Of a stretch of DNA of 21,956 nucleotides, positions 1-9,147 are shown one piece after another. Position numbers and translations under genes: made by a program. Positions within the stretch are counted from its first letter, which is position 1. Each line of letters opens with the position of its first letter. The stretch covers positions 1 through 21,956 of the forward strand of contig JNEM01014524.1 of NCBI GenBank assembly GCA_000697335.1, read 5' to 3'. Origin of the DNA: Conidiobolus incongruus B7586. Its lineage: Eukaryota > Entomophthoromycota > Entomophthoromycetes > Entomophthorales > Conidiobolaceae. The notes below the pieces were generated by a model. The model saw nothing but the letters and a program-made list of their open reading frames with translations, searched no databases and was not told the origin of the DNA.

Positions 1-120
1 ATTAAACTTTGTTTACACTTGCACGCTACAGCCACGTTATATTACCACGTTCTGCGCCACACTACTTTTATATTAAGTCTCCCTCTGCACTATATTAGTT
101 TAACTACCACTACGCTTACA
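1..120. other. GC-richer window edge of unknown nature
   Basis: The first 120 bases have many C residues and are clearly less AT-rich than the next 550 bases. The heptamer tatatta occurs three times (38-44, 69-75, 91-97), and ccacgtt occurs twice. Plus frame 1 is open from the window edge to about 156, but its conceptual product is low-complexity (rich in T, L, H and Y) and resembles no family I know. It could be the tail of a plus-strand exon, a degenerate minisatellite or the end of a repeat. Confidence 0.3.
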
Positions 121-676
121 AAATATATATTTTTGAATAATTGGAATGCAATTCAATAATAAAAAAGATTAAACTTAATCAATTATAAAAAAATAAAATA
201 TTATAAAATAAAATAATTACAAAATAATAATTAATCAAAACAAAAAAGGAAACTAGAATAAAAAATATAAGTTCAAATAATATATTATATAATTTAATAA
301 TTTACAAAAGTTTTAATTATTTGGAATAAATTTATATTGCTAATCTATCAAAAATTCAACCAAATTAAATTAATACAAAATTCACATAAAGTAGTAATAG
401 AATTGAATAAATTTCATATGAATAATTCTTAATTATTATTAATTATTCATAACTTAAAATCTTTGTAATATTTAACCTTTTTCAATATTATAAAATGATT
501 AAATATTGAGTTTTATAAAATAATAAAATTAATATTATTTAAAGATATTGGTTAATAATTAATTATCAAAACAACTTAACTCAAATATATAAATAATAAT
601 ATTATTGAATTTAATAAAATTTTAAATGTAATTAATTATTTTATTTTGATTCATTATGCATCCATTAATATTGTGC
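121..676. other. AT-rich intergenic spacer
   Basis: Very AT-rich sequence, mostly short A and T runs with stop codons in all frames. I see no gene, RNA or ordered repeat. It should hold the 3' end of the minus-strand gene transcribed from 1294. Confidence 0.7.
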
Positions 677-682
677 TTTATT
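677..682 (-). terminator. Poly(A) signal of the secreted-protein gene
   Basis: The minus strand reads AATAAA about 50 nt past the TAG stop at 731-733, in a normal position for a fungal polyadenylation signal. Such hexamers are common by chance in AT-rich DNA, so the support is its position. Confidence 0.45.
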
Positions 683-730
683 AAACTAAAATGCTACCAC
701 CTTGGGAATAAATTATTCAGAGCTGATTAA

Positions 731-1294
731 CTAATAGTAAAACCATCCATAGACGGGATAGGTGGCTGGAATATACCAGGAGGAACCCGAATTTCCTGAT
801 TGACTGGTCGAAGTCTTAGTGCTGGTGGAACTTCCGCCCTGATATTGCTGCTGGTTGAAGTACACATTACCTTGGGATCCTACTTTGTTGAAACTGGTGC
901 TCTGATTAGAGCCTTGGCTTTGGTTAGATTGATTCGTTGAAACTTGGCCTCCAGTAGTAGTGGATTGAGATCCGTTGGCGCCATTTTGAGATCCGGAGTT
1001 GGTCTGGAAAATAGTGGCGAGAATTTGATCGAGGGATTGGACGGAATTTTGATTATTGTAAGTACTTCCTTGAGCGCCATAGTTAGTCAATTGGCTGCCC
1101 CAGTTAGCTGAGTATCCTGAGTGATTCTCTGTGTCCCATTTCTCACTTTGGGTGGTTGTAGATTGTGATTGCGATGTATTGCCCCAGGTAGCGGCTCCTT
1201 GAGGAGGAATGATTGGAGTGTAGTTGTTAGAGACAGGAGCACACAAGGAAGAGGAGATGAAGAGAGCAACAATGGCAGACAATTTAAAGTTCAT
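731..1294 (-). CDS. Small secreted Ser/Gln/Asn/Gly/Thr-rich protein
   Basis: An intact 187-residue frame without introns. An open frame this long is not expected by chance at this base composition. Residues 1-19 form a typical signal peptide (MNFKLSAIVALFISSSLCA) with cleavage near residue 18 or 19. The mature chain is low-complexity and rich in Q, S, N, G and T, with few charged residues and no cysteine. It has several N-glycosylation sequons (NTS, NHS, NGS, NQS). Two Trp-containing segments (ATWGNTS and SANWGSQ) lie near the N-terminus, and the C-terminus is aromatic (WYIP...VYGWFYY). There is no GPI-attachment signal and no transmembrane segment after the leader. A TATA box lies about 80 nt upstream and a poly(A) signal downstream. 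I do not recognise the family. A cell-wall, adhesive or spore-coat-like protein is possible, but this is inferred only from composition and the secretion signal. Confidence 0.8.
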   Translation of the reverse strand: MNFKLSAIVALFISSSLCAPVSNNYTPIIPPQGAATWGNTSQSQSTTTQSEKWDTENHSGYSANWGSQLTNYGAQGSTYNNQNSVQSLDQILATIFQTNSGSQNGANGSQSTTTGGQVSTNQSNQSQGSNQSTSFNKVGSQGNVYFNQQQYQGGSSTSTKTSTSQSGNSGSSWYIPATYPVYGWFYY

Positions 1295-1370
1295 GATGAA
1301 AAATTAAATTAGGAATTAGATAAATTAAATTATTAAAGATTGATATTTAATACCTGTTACTTCTATCCAG

Positions 1371-1378
1371 TTTATATA
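1371..1378 (-). promoter_or_regulatory. TATA box of the secreted-protein gene
   Basis: The minus strand reads TATATAAA, about 77-84 nt upstream of the ATG at 1294, inside a locally less AT-monotonous stretch (1360-1440). The spacing leaves room for a start site and a 5' UTR of roughly 40-50 nt. Confidence 0.45.
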
Positions 1379-1379
1379 T

Positions 1380-3300
1380 TAATCAATAACTCGATGACCA
1401 ACTCTCCTTAAGATTATTTCGAATTTTCTCAACAGGTATAGTAAAACAAATACAAATAAAATATTATACTCTAAATAATGTTAACTATTACCACAATCTC
1501 TGTAATTAAAAAATATATGCTGAATACCAAGTAAATTGTGATTCATTGTTTGAAAAAATTTTGTTAAATTCAACATTGTTTACAACAGAAGGGGAAATTC
1601 ATCTCTTAATATTAGTCATAATTTTGCTTAGTAAATGTTTTTAAAATATGATATGTTCTATTTCAGTATCTTGCAAAACTTATGAGTATAATTATATTAC
1701 ATACATTTTAAAACTGAACATATAATATCATTACTGTTGAAATATACTTCTGTAATTTTAATCAGCTCATATTCTTTAACACGATCATAACAATGAATCG
1801 ATCATAAATATTATAAATTTGTTAATAAATTTTCAATTTAGGAAATATTGGGGTAATAAATTTTATTATTCAAAATATTTGGAAAAGGGATAGTTTGATA
1901 AAATAGGAGAACCATATAGATTATAGTATGTGAATTGATTGAAATTACAGATGAGTAATAGAGATTATTAATTAATTTTTATTATTGATTCTTTATCCTT
2001 AAGATTAAAAATTTAAATTGAATCACTTCTAATATTTCACTATTTTCATTTAACTTATTTTTATCAAATCAAATTAATCATATTGATAATTTTTCAGTTC
2101 TGATATATTATAAACATATTGATTTTAATTCAAATTTTTAATATAATGTGATTATATTTTATCTAACTATAATTTTCCAAATATTAATAATTCAAACACT
2201 GACAATAATACAGTTATAATTCAACCATTGTAATAGACAAATATATTACTAGTAATTTATATAATTTGATATATTGATGAAATTGAAACAAAATAGATGA
2301 AATTATTCGATTTGAAATATTATAAAGTATTGAATTAAATAAATGATTTAGCTTTATCCTAAAATATTTTAAAATTATTACAAAATTTCAATAAATAATT
2401 GACAAATAGATCATTTTATGAAATGGGTAATGATAAGATATTTAATAATATTACTTATTGATTCAATATATTATAATTGTTTTAAATTTGAATATAAAAA
2501 AGGATATAAGTAAAAAATTGAAATGTGTGAAATCATTGAAAAGATTTGTACATATCAATATGACAATTGAAAAGTTTATCTAATATACACTTCAAATTAA
2601 CAAAACCTTGTTTTTAACCTATATTTTATATTTGCTACCTTTTCTTTGATTATCTGCATATTAATTTCAAATCATTATTGAAAGAATGATAATTATTTCA
2701 TTTGGTATTCCAGATTTTATATATTTATACGAATTATAAATTGTGTAATAATTGATTCTAATTTTATAACCTATTTTTAACAATAATATATTTGACATCT
2801 TTCAATCCCATATAAAGTTTTTGATAAATTACTAAAATTGGTAATAAATTTAAAAATTAATTTTATAGAATATTTCAAAAAAATAAAATAACGAATCAAA
2901 ATTATATATATTAATCTATTAAATATTATTCATTAATTCATTCAAGGAATATATACTAGTATTAACAGTTAAAAAACTACTATATTATTAAAGGCCAATT
3001 ATACAACAATCCATCAAACATAAATTCTTCCCAGTAAAAATCAAGTATATAATTCTGATACCTAATATAAAACTAACGATATTCAGTTTCAATACCAAAT
3101 CCAAATAGTTTTATAATTTATTTAATAAAAGTTAACTAATTTTAATCTTTCAACAGTCTCAAAATTAAATGGATAAATTTATACCAAATTTAAGAGTTTA
3201 AAACTTAGGAAATTTTCAAATTTGGTACTAATTCTTATTAGTTTAGTTGAATTTAATAGATCAGTAAAGTTAGTGAATTGTGAGATAATATGATATTACT
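1380..3300. other. AT-rich intergenic spacer between divergent genes
   Basis: This 1.9 kb separates the minus-strand secreted-protein gene from the plus-strand kinase, so it should contain both promoters. I see no open frame worth calling, no tRNA-like box and no tandem array. Runs of T and A and short TATATA tracts are common; the tract at 3302-3312 is nearest to the kinase. Confidence 0.65.
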
Positions 3301-3474
3301 ATTTATATATATGATCGTTCGTTTCGGTTTATGATATATAACGTTTATATATATTTTGGTTTGAGAAAGGATTTGGAATTGATTTGGTTGAGTGTGTTTC
3401 CTAGTCTTTTCTACTTATTTCATTGCATAAATTTCCATAATTCATTCCATTTTCATTCATATTGTCATTTAATC

Positions 3475-5427
3475 ATGTTATCATCTGTAACTGTTTCTTT
3501 AGATGAACCTAAGCCAACAGTTTTTAGAACACCTTTGGGTGAGTTTAAAGTTTTAAAAACTATTGGAGAAGGTAGTTATGGCAAGGTTAAATTGGTCACA
3601 AATTTGGTTAATAATGAAAAAGTAATTAATTGTTAATGCTAAATTTATTTGTTATTAATGATTGAGATTTAGCAAGCTGTCAAAATAGTGAGAAGGAATC
3701 GAAAGAAGGATAAGAAGAAGGAAGAAGAGGTGGAAGATCCGATGGTCAGAGAGGCTAATATGAAGAAGAGAAGAGTCACTTTGAAGATTCGTATTCAGAG
3801 GGAGGCGAATTTAGCAAAGTTGCTTGATCATCCAAATCTTGTCAAATTGAGGGATTTCAGAACTTCACCATCTCATTTTTACCTCTTTTTCGACTATGTT
3901 CAGGGCGTTCAATTGGCGGAATGCATTCCTTCGCATGGTATGAGCGAGTCAAGAGCTTGCAAATACCTTGCTCAGCTAGTTGATGCTCTTGCATACTGCC
4001 ATCGCCACAGTGTTGTTCATCGCGATATTAAAATAGAAAATATTATGGTAGATAATGAAGATCGGATTAAATTGATTGATTTTGGTCTAGCTAATTTTTA
4101 TGATCCAACAAGTCACTTGAATACCAGCTGTGGTACCATTCCATACACTGCACCCGAAATCTTGAGGGGCGATAAATACATTGGACCAGAGATTGATATT
4201 TGGTCGCTGGGAGTGGTATTATTTACAATGCTTACCGGAAATCTCCCATTTGGAGACCCTAGAGTACATAACAACTATTGGACCATCATGAATAGTCAGG
4301 TTAATTATCCACCAACCATGTCCAAATTAGCTCATGACTGTATTGCAAAATGTCTCATCCCCAACAGAAAACTTAGAATTGATACATATCATCTCCAACA
4401 ACATCCTTTAGTGAAAAAGGGATATAATATACTGGTACTTGAGGAATCTGGAAAAGGGGGATCGTTTTATGCTAATCGACATCTAATCGACCCCGATACA
4501 CAAGGGAAAATGATATTGCCCAAAGTGCTAAATGACCAAGTATTGGAAAATATGCAAGCTTGTTTGTTCTTACCAACAGACGTGATCAAGCAACAACTCA
4601 TCACCGAAATTCAACGTGGGGAGGAGGAAGATAATGATCATGTCCTTTGCCAAACCACTCCTCTAGTAGCAGTATATTATTTAGTTCAAAATTCACTCCA
4701 AAAGCAAGTTCAAATCCATCGCAGTCAGAGTGGAGAATTCCGATCAATGCTTCAGGCACAAGGATCTGGAACATTGGCGCCAGCTGATATTGAGAGATTA
4801 GCACTGGAACCAGAGCTCCATGAAGGTTTGCATGCACTCTTATCACCAACAATCCCCCATCACGATTTACGCCCAATGTCGCCATCTAGCGGATTAAATT
4901 CGCGACTATCTAACCAAGGAATCCAAATTCCAAGAACTAATTCCAACAGTCCCCATGATACTGAAATGCCGATGGATAGTCCCTCCCAAATGCAAATGCC
5001 ATCCATTGCGCAGCAGACGTTGACTCAGCTCCCATTTATCCAGCCGCATAGGGACTACAGAAAAATCACACTGGCTCAATCGCTCCAGGAGAATCCCGTA
5101 ATTCTATCAAAACTCACGCCCCACCAACTCGAAAAGGAGCTTGAAGTAGCTCTCCAGAAGGTGGGGCTGCCATATATTCGCACGCATGCCAACGAGAGTA
5201 CCAAATTCCTGTGTCAATACAGCCCCAGCTTGAACCAAAACCAAGAGGAGGATCTTCTAGACAAGCTGAGCTGTACCGTCGAACTGGAAGTAGTAAGGTT
5301 CCGCAACAAGAGTGCACTCATGATCACGCTGGTAAGCGGGGGGCAAGATCGATTGGACGACATGACGCACCTGTTAAGATCTATGCTTATGGACACTGCA
5401 GGCTTACCAGGCTCACCAATCCATTAA
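3475..5427 (+). CDS. Kin1/Kin2 (MARK/PAR-1-like) Ser/Thr protein kinase
   Basis: Two exons, 3475-3621 and 3673-5427, encode 633 residues. The kinase domain spans about residues 24-298. It has a glycine loop GEGSYGKV (31-38), the ATP-binding Lys in AVKIV (K53), the helix-C Glu in QREAN (E93), HRDIKIEN (from 165), DFG (185-187), a T-loop Thr in LNTSCGT (T200) and APE (209-211). A basic/acidic insert follows the VAIK-type lysine, as in fungal Kin1. A linker with several SP sites leads to a C-terminal region (about 535-633) resembling a KA1 membrane-binding domain. Kin1 kinases act at the plasma membrane in polarity, exocytosis and wall integrity. At 633 residues it is shorter than budding-yeast Kin1 (over 1000). 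The start at 3475 was chosen because it leads directly into the conserved domain. An in-frame ATG at 3331 would add an unlikely hydrophobic leader. The 3' half is much richer in GC than the 5' half. Confidence 0.92.
3622..3672 (+). other. Intron of the Kin1-like kinase (51 nt)
   Basis: A phase-0 intron with 5' site gtaatt, a ttattaatga branch-like motif near 3652 and a 3' end in tttag. Removing it joins NNEK to QAVKIV and restores the catalytic-lysine strand of the kinase domain. The intron contains in-frame stops, so splicing is required. Confidence 0.9.
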
Positions 5428-5505
5428 CAAAAATTAATTCATAAATTTGATAGATGCATTCAATAAAAAATTAATATGTTGTCATTTCAAAAATTTATTA
5501 ATTAT
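5428..5505. terminator. Shared 3' region of convergent genes
   Basis: Only 78 bp separate the stop codons of the plus-strand kinase and the minus-strand PGAP3 homologue. An AATAAA lies on the plus strand at 5462-5467, about 35 nt after the kinase stop. The minus strand has AATAAA at 5494-5499, very close to the PGAP3 stop. Both 3' ends must be formed in this interval or inside the opposite gene, so overlapping antisense 3' UTRs are likely. Confidence 0.5.
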
Positions 5506-6480
5506 TTAAATTAATTTGCCACTGTCGTAACCTTTGGCATACCATTCCGCATCTGATAACATAAAGCGGTAGTATCTGTATACTACATAAATAGTAGCGC
5601 CATGCCAAAGCGCATGAGCGTCCAAGTAACCGTAAATTGGAGGGAAATCCAAAATCTCCAAACTCATAGCTAAACTGAGTTGAATACCTACCATTACAGG
5701 GCCCCAAGGATCGGGATGAGCAGTTTTTGTGGATTTGGAACTTGGATCAAAGTATTTAATGTATAGGGACCATCCAATCCACAATAAATTGGTCAATACT
5801 CCAACTGCAATATTCACCTTCATATTGTATCCGTAATCAAAATGCTGAGATAGCTTATAGATGTGGTTACCATAAAATGAAACTGAAATTACTAATAAGA
5901 TCAACTGGTGCCACCACCTCTTAATTTGAAAAACTCTCAAGACGCAGTAATGACATGCAAACAAAACGCTAGCCAAAGCTGAAAAGTAATCTAATCTTTC
6001 CGTCAGCGTCACATCTCTGCAGTGGAATATGGCGGACCATAGCCAAGTATTAATCGCTACCAAATTATAAACCTTTAAATAATTCTTCAAGAAAAAAATA
6101 TTGGGTAATTTTCGAATGGCGTTCCAATGAACTAGATGAGCGTAGCCATTGCCAATACTAAACAACACTGAGAAGATTTCTTGCATGCCAAGTACCCTAT
6201 AAAATGGCCACTTGCCATAATATTGAACAATTGGCAATCCTTCCATAACTCTCTGACGTGTAATTTCATGCATACATTTATATTTTACATCAGCTAGACA
6301 GGACCAACGAAATAGTTTTAGAGAGAATTCGGGAGCTGATTTGTATTCAGTTTCAGTAAGACACAACTGATGGAATTTTTGATTAATACATTCGTAGTAA
6401 TTGGGATCTCTGTCACCTATTGAGGCTAACACTGTTTGAATTATTGAAATTATTAAAATTATATAATATTTAAATATCAT
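5506..6480 (-). CDS. PER1: PER1/PGAP3 family GPI-anchor lipid remodelling protein
   Basis: A single exon of 324 residues, a normal length for the family. PER1/PGAP3 is an ER/Golgi membrane protein of the CREST hydrolase superfamily. It removes the sn-2 acyl chain of GPI anchors so that a saturated chain can be added. A signal peptide (1-19) precedes GDRDPNYYEC, a lumenal Cys domain, the family hallmark QYYGKWPFYR (87-96) and about seven membrane segments. Likely active-site residues are present: S149 and H153 in WSAIFHCRD, D164 in LDYF, and H289 and H293 in LDAHALWH. C31, C40, C61 and C69 are kept, but two cysteines found in the human protein are K35 and V65 here. The gene is tandem with gem1 upstream and convergent with the kinase. 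The start at 6480 is the Met that gives the full signal peptide. Confidence 0.93.
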   Translation of the reverse strand: MIFKYYIILIISIIQTVLASIGDRDPNYYECINQKFHQLCLTETEYKSAPEFSLKLFRWSCLADVKYKCMHEITRQRVMEGLPIVQYYGKWPFYRVLGMQEIFSVLFSIGNGYAHLVHWNAIRKLPNIFFLKNYLKVYNLVAINTWLWSAIFHCRDVTLTERLDYFSALASVLFACHYCVLRVFQIKRWWHQLILLVISVSFYGNHIYKLSQHFDYGYNMKVNIAVGVLTNLLWIGWSLYIKYFDPSSKSTKTAHPDPWGPVMVGIQLSLAMSLEILDFPPIYGYLDAHALWHGATIYVVYRYYRFMLSDAEWYAKGYDSGKLI

Positions 6481-6930
6481 TTTTATATTGTTATCTAAAG
6501 TGATGACAGTTTCAATTTAATTTATATAATCATTTATGAATTAATTTTCATTTATGGGATCTGAATAATCGAATAATACTTCAATTGCCAATAAAAGATT
6601 TGAAATTCAAGCCAACAAGTTAGGTAAAAAAGATTGAAAATTAGTGTAAATGTACTAACGCTGAATAAACAATTGAAAAAATTGTTTGGAAACATAATCA
6701 ATAATAAATAGCTATAATTTTGAAGTATTTTCTATATACTTCTCATTACAAATTAATATGAAAGAAATATCAAATGCATAGTCTGTTGTTCATTTAACAG
6801 CATATTTAATTACCTTCAATATATCAATAACCATATAACAAATCCATTGATCATTGATAAGATATTCATTTTATTTCATTTTAAAATATTTTGTTAAATA
6901 TAACTTGCTATCAACAATTTTTAAACTTCA
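6481..6930. other. Spacer between gem1 and the PER1 homologue
   Basis: This 450 bp of AT-rich DNA should contain the 3' end of the gem1 transcript and the promoter of the PER1 homologue, both on the minus strand. I see no further gene. No TATA-like site stands out from the general AT content. Confidence 0.6.
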
Positions 6931-9147
6931 TTAATTATTGAACCAATTGCCACCATGACGCCAGTGTTTGAAGAGCATGAAACAGGCGACAATGGATACT
7001 CCAGTGATGGCTGTGTAAGTGGCTAACGTATAGATAATAGAACTTGTAGATTGCTTTTTGGATCTAGTTCAAAATTAGTAAGGGATATTGGATAGTAATA
7101 TTACGCGACTTACTGATTGATAGCAGCCGACAATAAAATATTATAGAGATCTTGAACATCGTCAAGTTTAGTGGAGATGGACACTGGAGGAGGGATTTTC
7201 ATAGTTTCGCAAAGTTCTTCGGGTTGAAGTGCACCGGATCTCTGTTTAAGAAGATTAGATGATGCTAAATGAAAAATTGAATTGGTACGAACCTGTCTCA
7301 CTTGTTCTAAATCACCTTTGGTTGATATCAAAACTAGAGGCTTCGATGAGAAGTCGTACTGTTCCGTAAGATTGGAGATGTGTATGAAGGAGTTGGGGTC
7401 ACTGCCATCGTAAACTAAACCAATCACATCACACTGGCTGAGTTTACGCTGGTTTTGGAGCATTGCAGATTCGTAAGTACTTCCGAATTCCTCCAGGATC
7501 AAGTACTTTTCAGAGCCTCGAATCTCGACAGAGTTGACGACACTGTGGGGTTTTGTAGTAGGTTGGTAGTTGGGTTTGAAATGCTTGCCGACAAAGTGGT
7601 TCAGAATGGAAGTTTTGCCAGTCATGGGCCCTCCTATGAGGTAGCAGTTAAATACATTCTTCTGCTGTGCTCCCTTCTTAGCTCTGGGTGGTTTCACGAG
7701 TTTGAGAGCTTCGCGAGTGTCTCCATCGTAACCAAGATAGAAGAGATATTTGAGGGTTGTGGTATAGTCCTGGAATGTTGACATACTCCATTGAGCTAAG
7801 AAGCCTTGGAGAGTGACTGATCCAGCTTCGTTTGTGACTGTAGAATTGGGGAAATCAGTTTGGCCCCAGGGGATTGTAGGAGCTGGAGAGAATAGTTCCT
7901 CGAGTTCGTCAGAGTTCAGGGCACCGTCTTTATCCTTGTCGTGCACTTGGAATAATTCGGTAAGGAATTGATAACCGTTGGGACTTAATTCAACAGTATA
8001 GTCAGCTGGTACTTCAATCCTATTTAAAATAATTATAAGATCAATATTAACACATATATTGAACAAATTACCTTGGACAGAGTGTTTCAGGATTGATATC
8101 CAGTTGATCATTATAACCAAATTTGTGTAAAATATTCCAAGTAGTTTCTAATCTGCCCTTTTGAATGAAGAGACTATGTAAAAACAGGAATCCTAACTCT
8201 GTCAATCCATCGTTGATAACTCCCTTAGACTCTTGCTGTTTGACAATAGATTTAATACCAACTATTTCATCAGATTGTAAAGGTGATCCAAAGTGTTTTT
8301 GCTAATAAATAGTCAGTTACAGATTATATAAACCATATTATACAATATTACTTGAAACAAATTCAATTCATAATCATTCAAAATGCCATCCTTATCCAAA
8401 TCTGACAAAGCAAAAATTCTCTTTAGGGCCTGTGCACACTTGGGGGTCAAACATCTCTCATTCAAATTGAAAATTGGGGAAGTAGGATACAATACAGTTT
8501 TCTGCGCCACAAAGAACAACTCTTGCATATTGATAAATTCTTTAGCAGAACATTGAATACACGTTTCAATTTCACTATAGTTGTGCATCATTGGCACAAT
8601 TTCTTCCTCCATGTTTAATAGTGGCCCTTGGTCGTTGAGGTCTAATTTGTTACCAACGAGCACTACGGGTTGGTTGCATTGAAGGCTTCTTAAGTAGGGT
8701 ATCCAATGGTTTTCTACTCTGAAGAAACTATCCCTATCAGCTAGCGAGAATACGATACAGATGACGTTCGCTTTTTTAACTTCCAAATCTAATTTTTCTT
8801 TGTAATCGGGTCTAGCTTTAACAGAATTAGTATAATTTACAAAATGACTTATTATGTAAAATACATGAAGAGTCAATAATATGCGTTGTGACATTATCTA
8901 AAGTCACTTCTGGAGGTATTGTCACTTCTGGCACAAGATGTTGAACCTAAATCCTAAATCAGTTTATCATTTCAATTTAAAAATTTTGAATTTACCTTAT
9001 TGACAAATCCGTCTTTAATAAGACTTAAAATTATAGTACTCTTACCCACACCCTCTTAACCCCAATTAATACACTATTATTTAATGTATTTATAATATAT
9101 TAATTACCATCTCCAACTAATAAAATTCTAATTTCTTTATTTGTCAT
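6931..9147 (-). CDS. GEM1: Mitochondrial Rho GTPase Gem1/Miro
   Basis: Eight exons in coding order: 9147-9108, 9054-8996, 8946-8865, 8815-8352, 8301-8072, 8019-7293, 7241-7114 and 7063-6931. They total 1863 nt, or 620 residues; Miro proteins are about 620-660. GTPase 1 has P-loop GDEGVGKS (12-19), NKLD (116-119) and CSAK (149-152). EF-hand loops lie at 199-210 and 319-330, both with all acidic ligands. GTPase 2 has P-loop GGPMTGKT (421-428) and TKGD (525-528). A C-terminal membrane anchor lies at about 586-608, followed by a short basic tail. Gem1 sits in the outer mitochondrial membrane and supports mitochondrial inheritance and ER contact sites. The introns are 53, 49, 49, 50, 52, 51 and 50 nt, with GT-AG ends. 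Every junction restores a family-conserved segment, for example GDEGVGKS, DSSSRPDY, CPRIEVP and AAINQSKKQ. The sixth intron is stop-free and in frame. Confidence 0.95.
7242..7292 (-). other. Stop-free, in-frame intron 6 of gem1 (51 nt)
   Basis: This 51-nt phase-0 intron starts gttcgt and ends aaacag, with a tctaatc branch-like motif. Its length is a multiple of three and it has no in-frame stop, so retention would insert 17 residues between DLEQVRQ and RSGALQ, just after the TKGD motif of GTPase 2. Splicing is favoured because yeast and human Miro show no insert there and the splice signals are good. Confidence 0.75.

Noticed and set aside
880-1272. Other minus-strand frames overlapping the secreted-protein gene
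   Set aside because: They lack a leader and are explained by the repetitive codons of the 187-residue frame.
3331-3474. N-terminal extension of the kinase from an upstream in-frame ATG
   Set aside because: The extra 48 residues are hydrophobic and low in complexity. They do not fit Kin1 kinases, which lack a leader, and the ATG at 3475 leads directly into the domain.
4601-4885. Minus-strand open frame inside the kinase
   Set aside because: It is a shadow of the kinase coding frame, with no start context or recognisable domain. The same holds for the frames at 5114-5317, 5211-5444 and 5214-5396 in the GC-rich 3' half.
7455-7781. Plus-strand frame of 108 codons
   Set aside because: It is antisense to the long gem1 exon, whose protein is clearly Miro.
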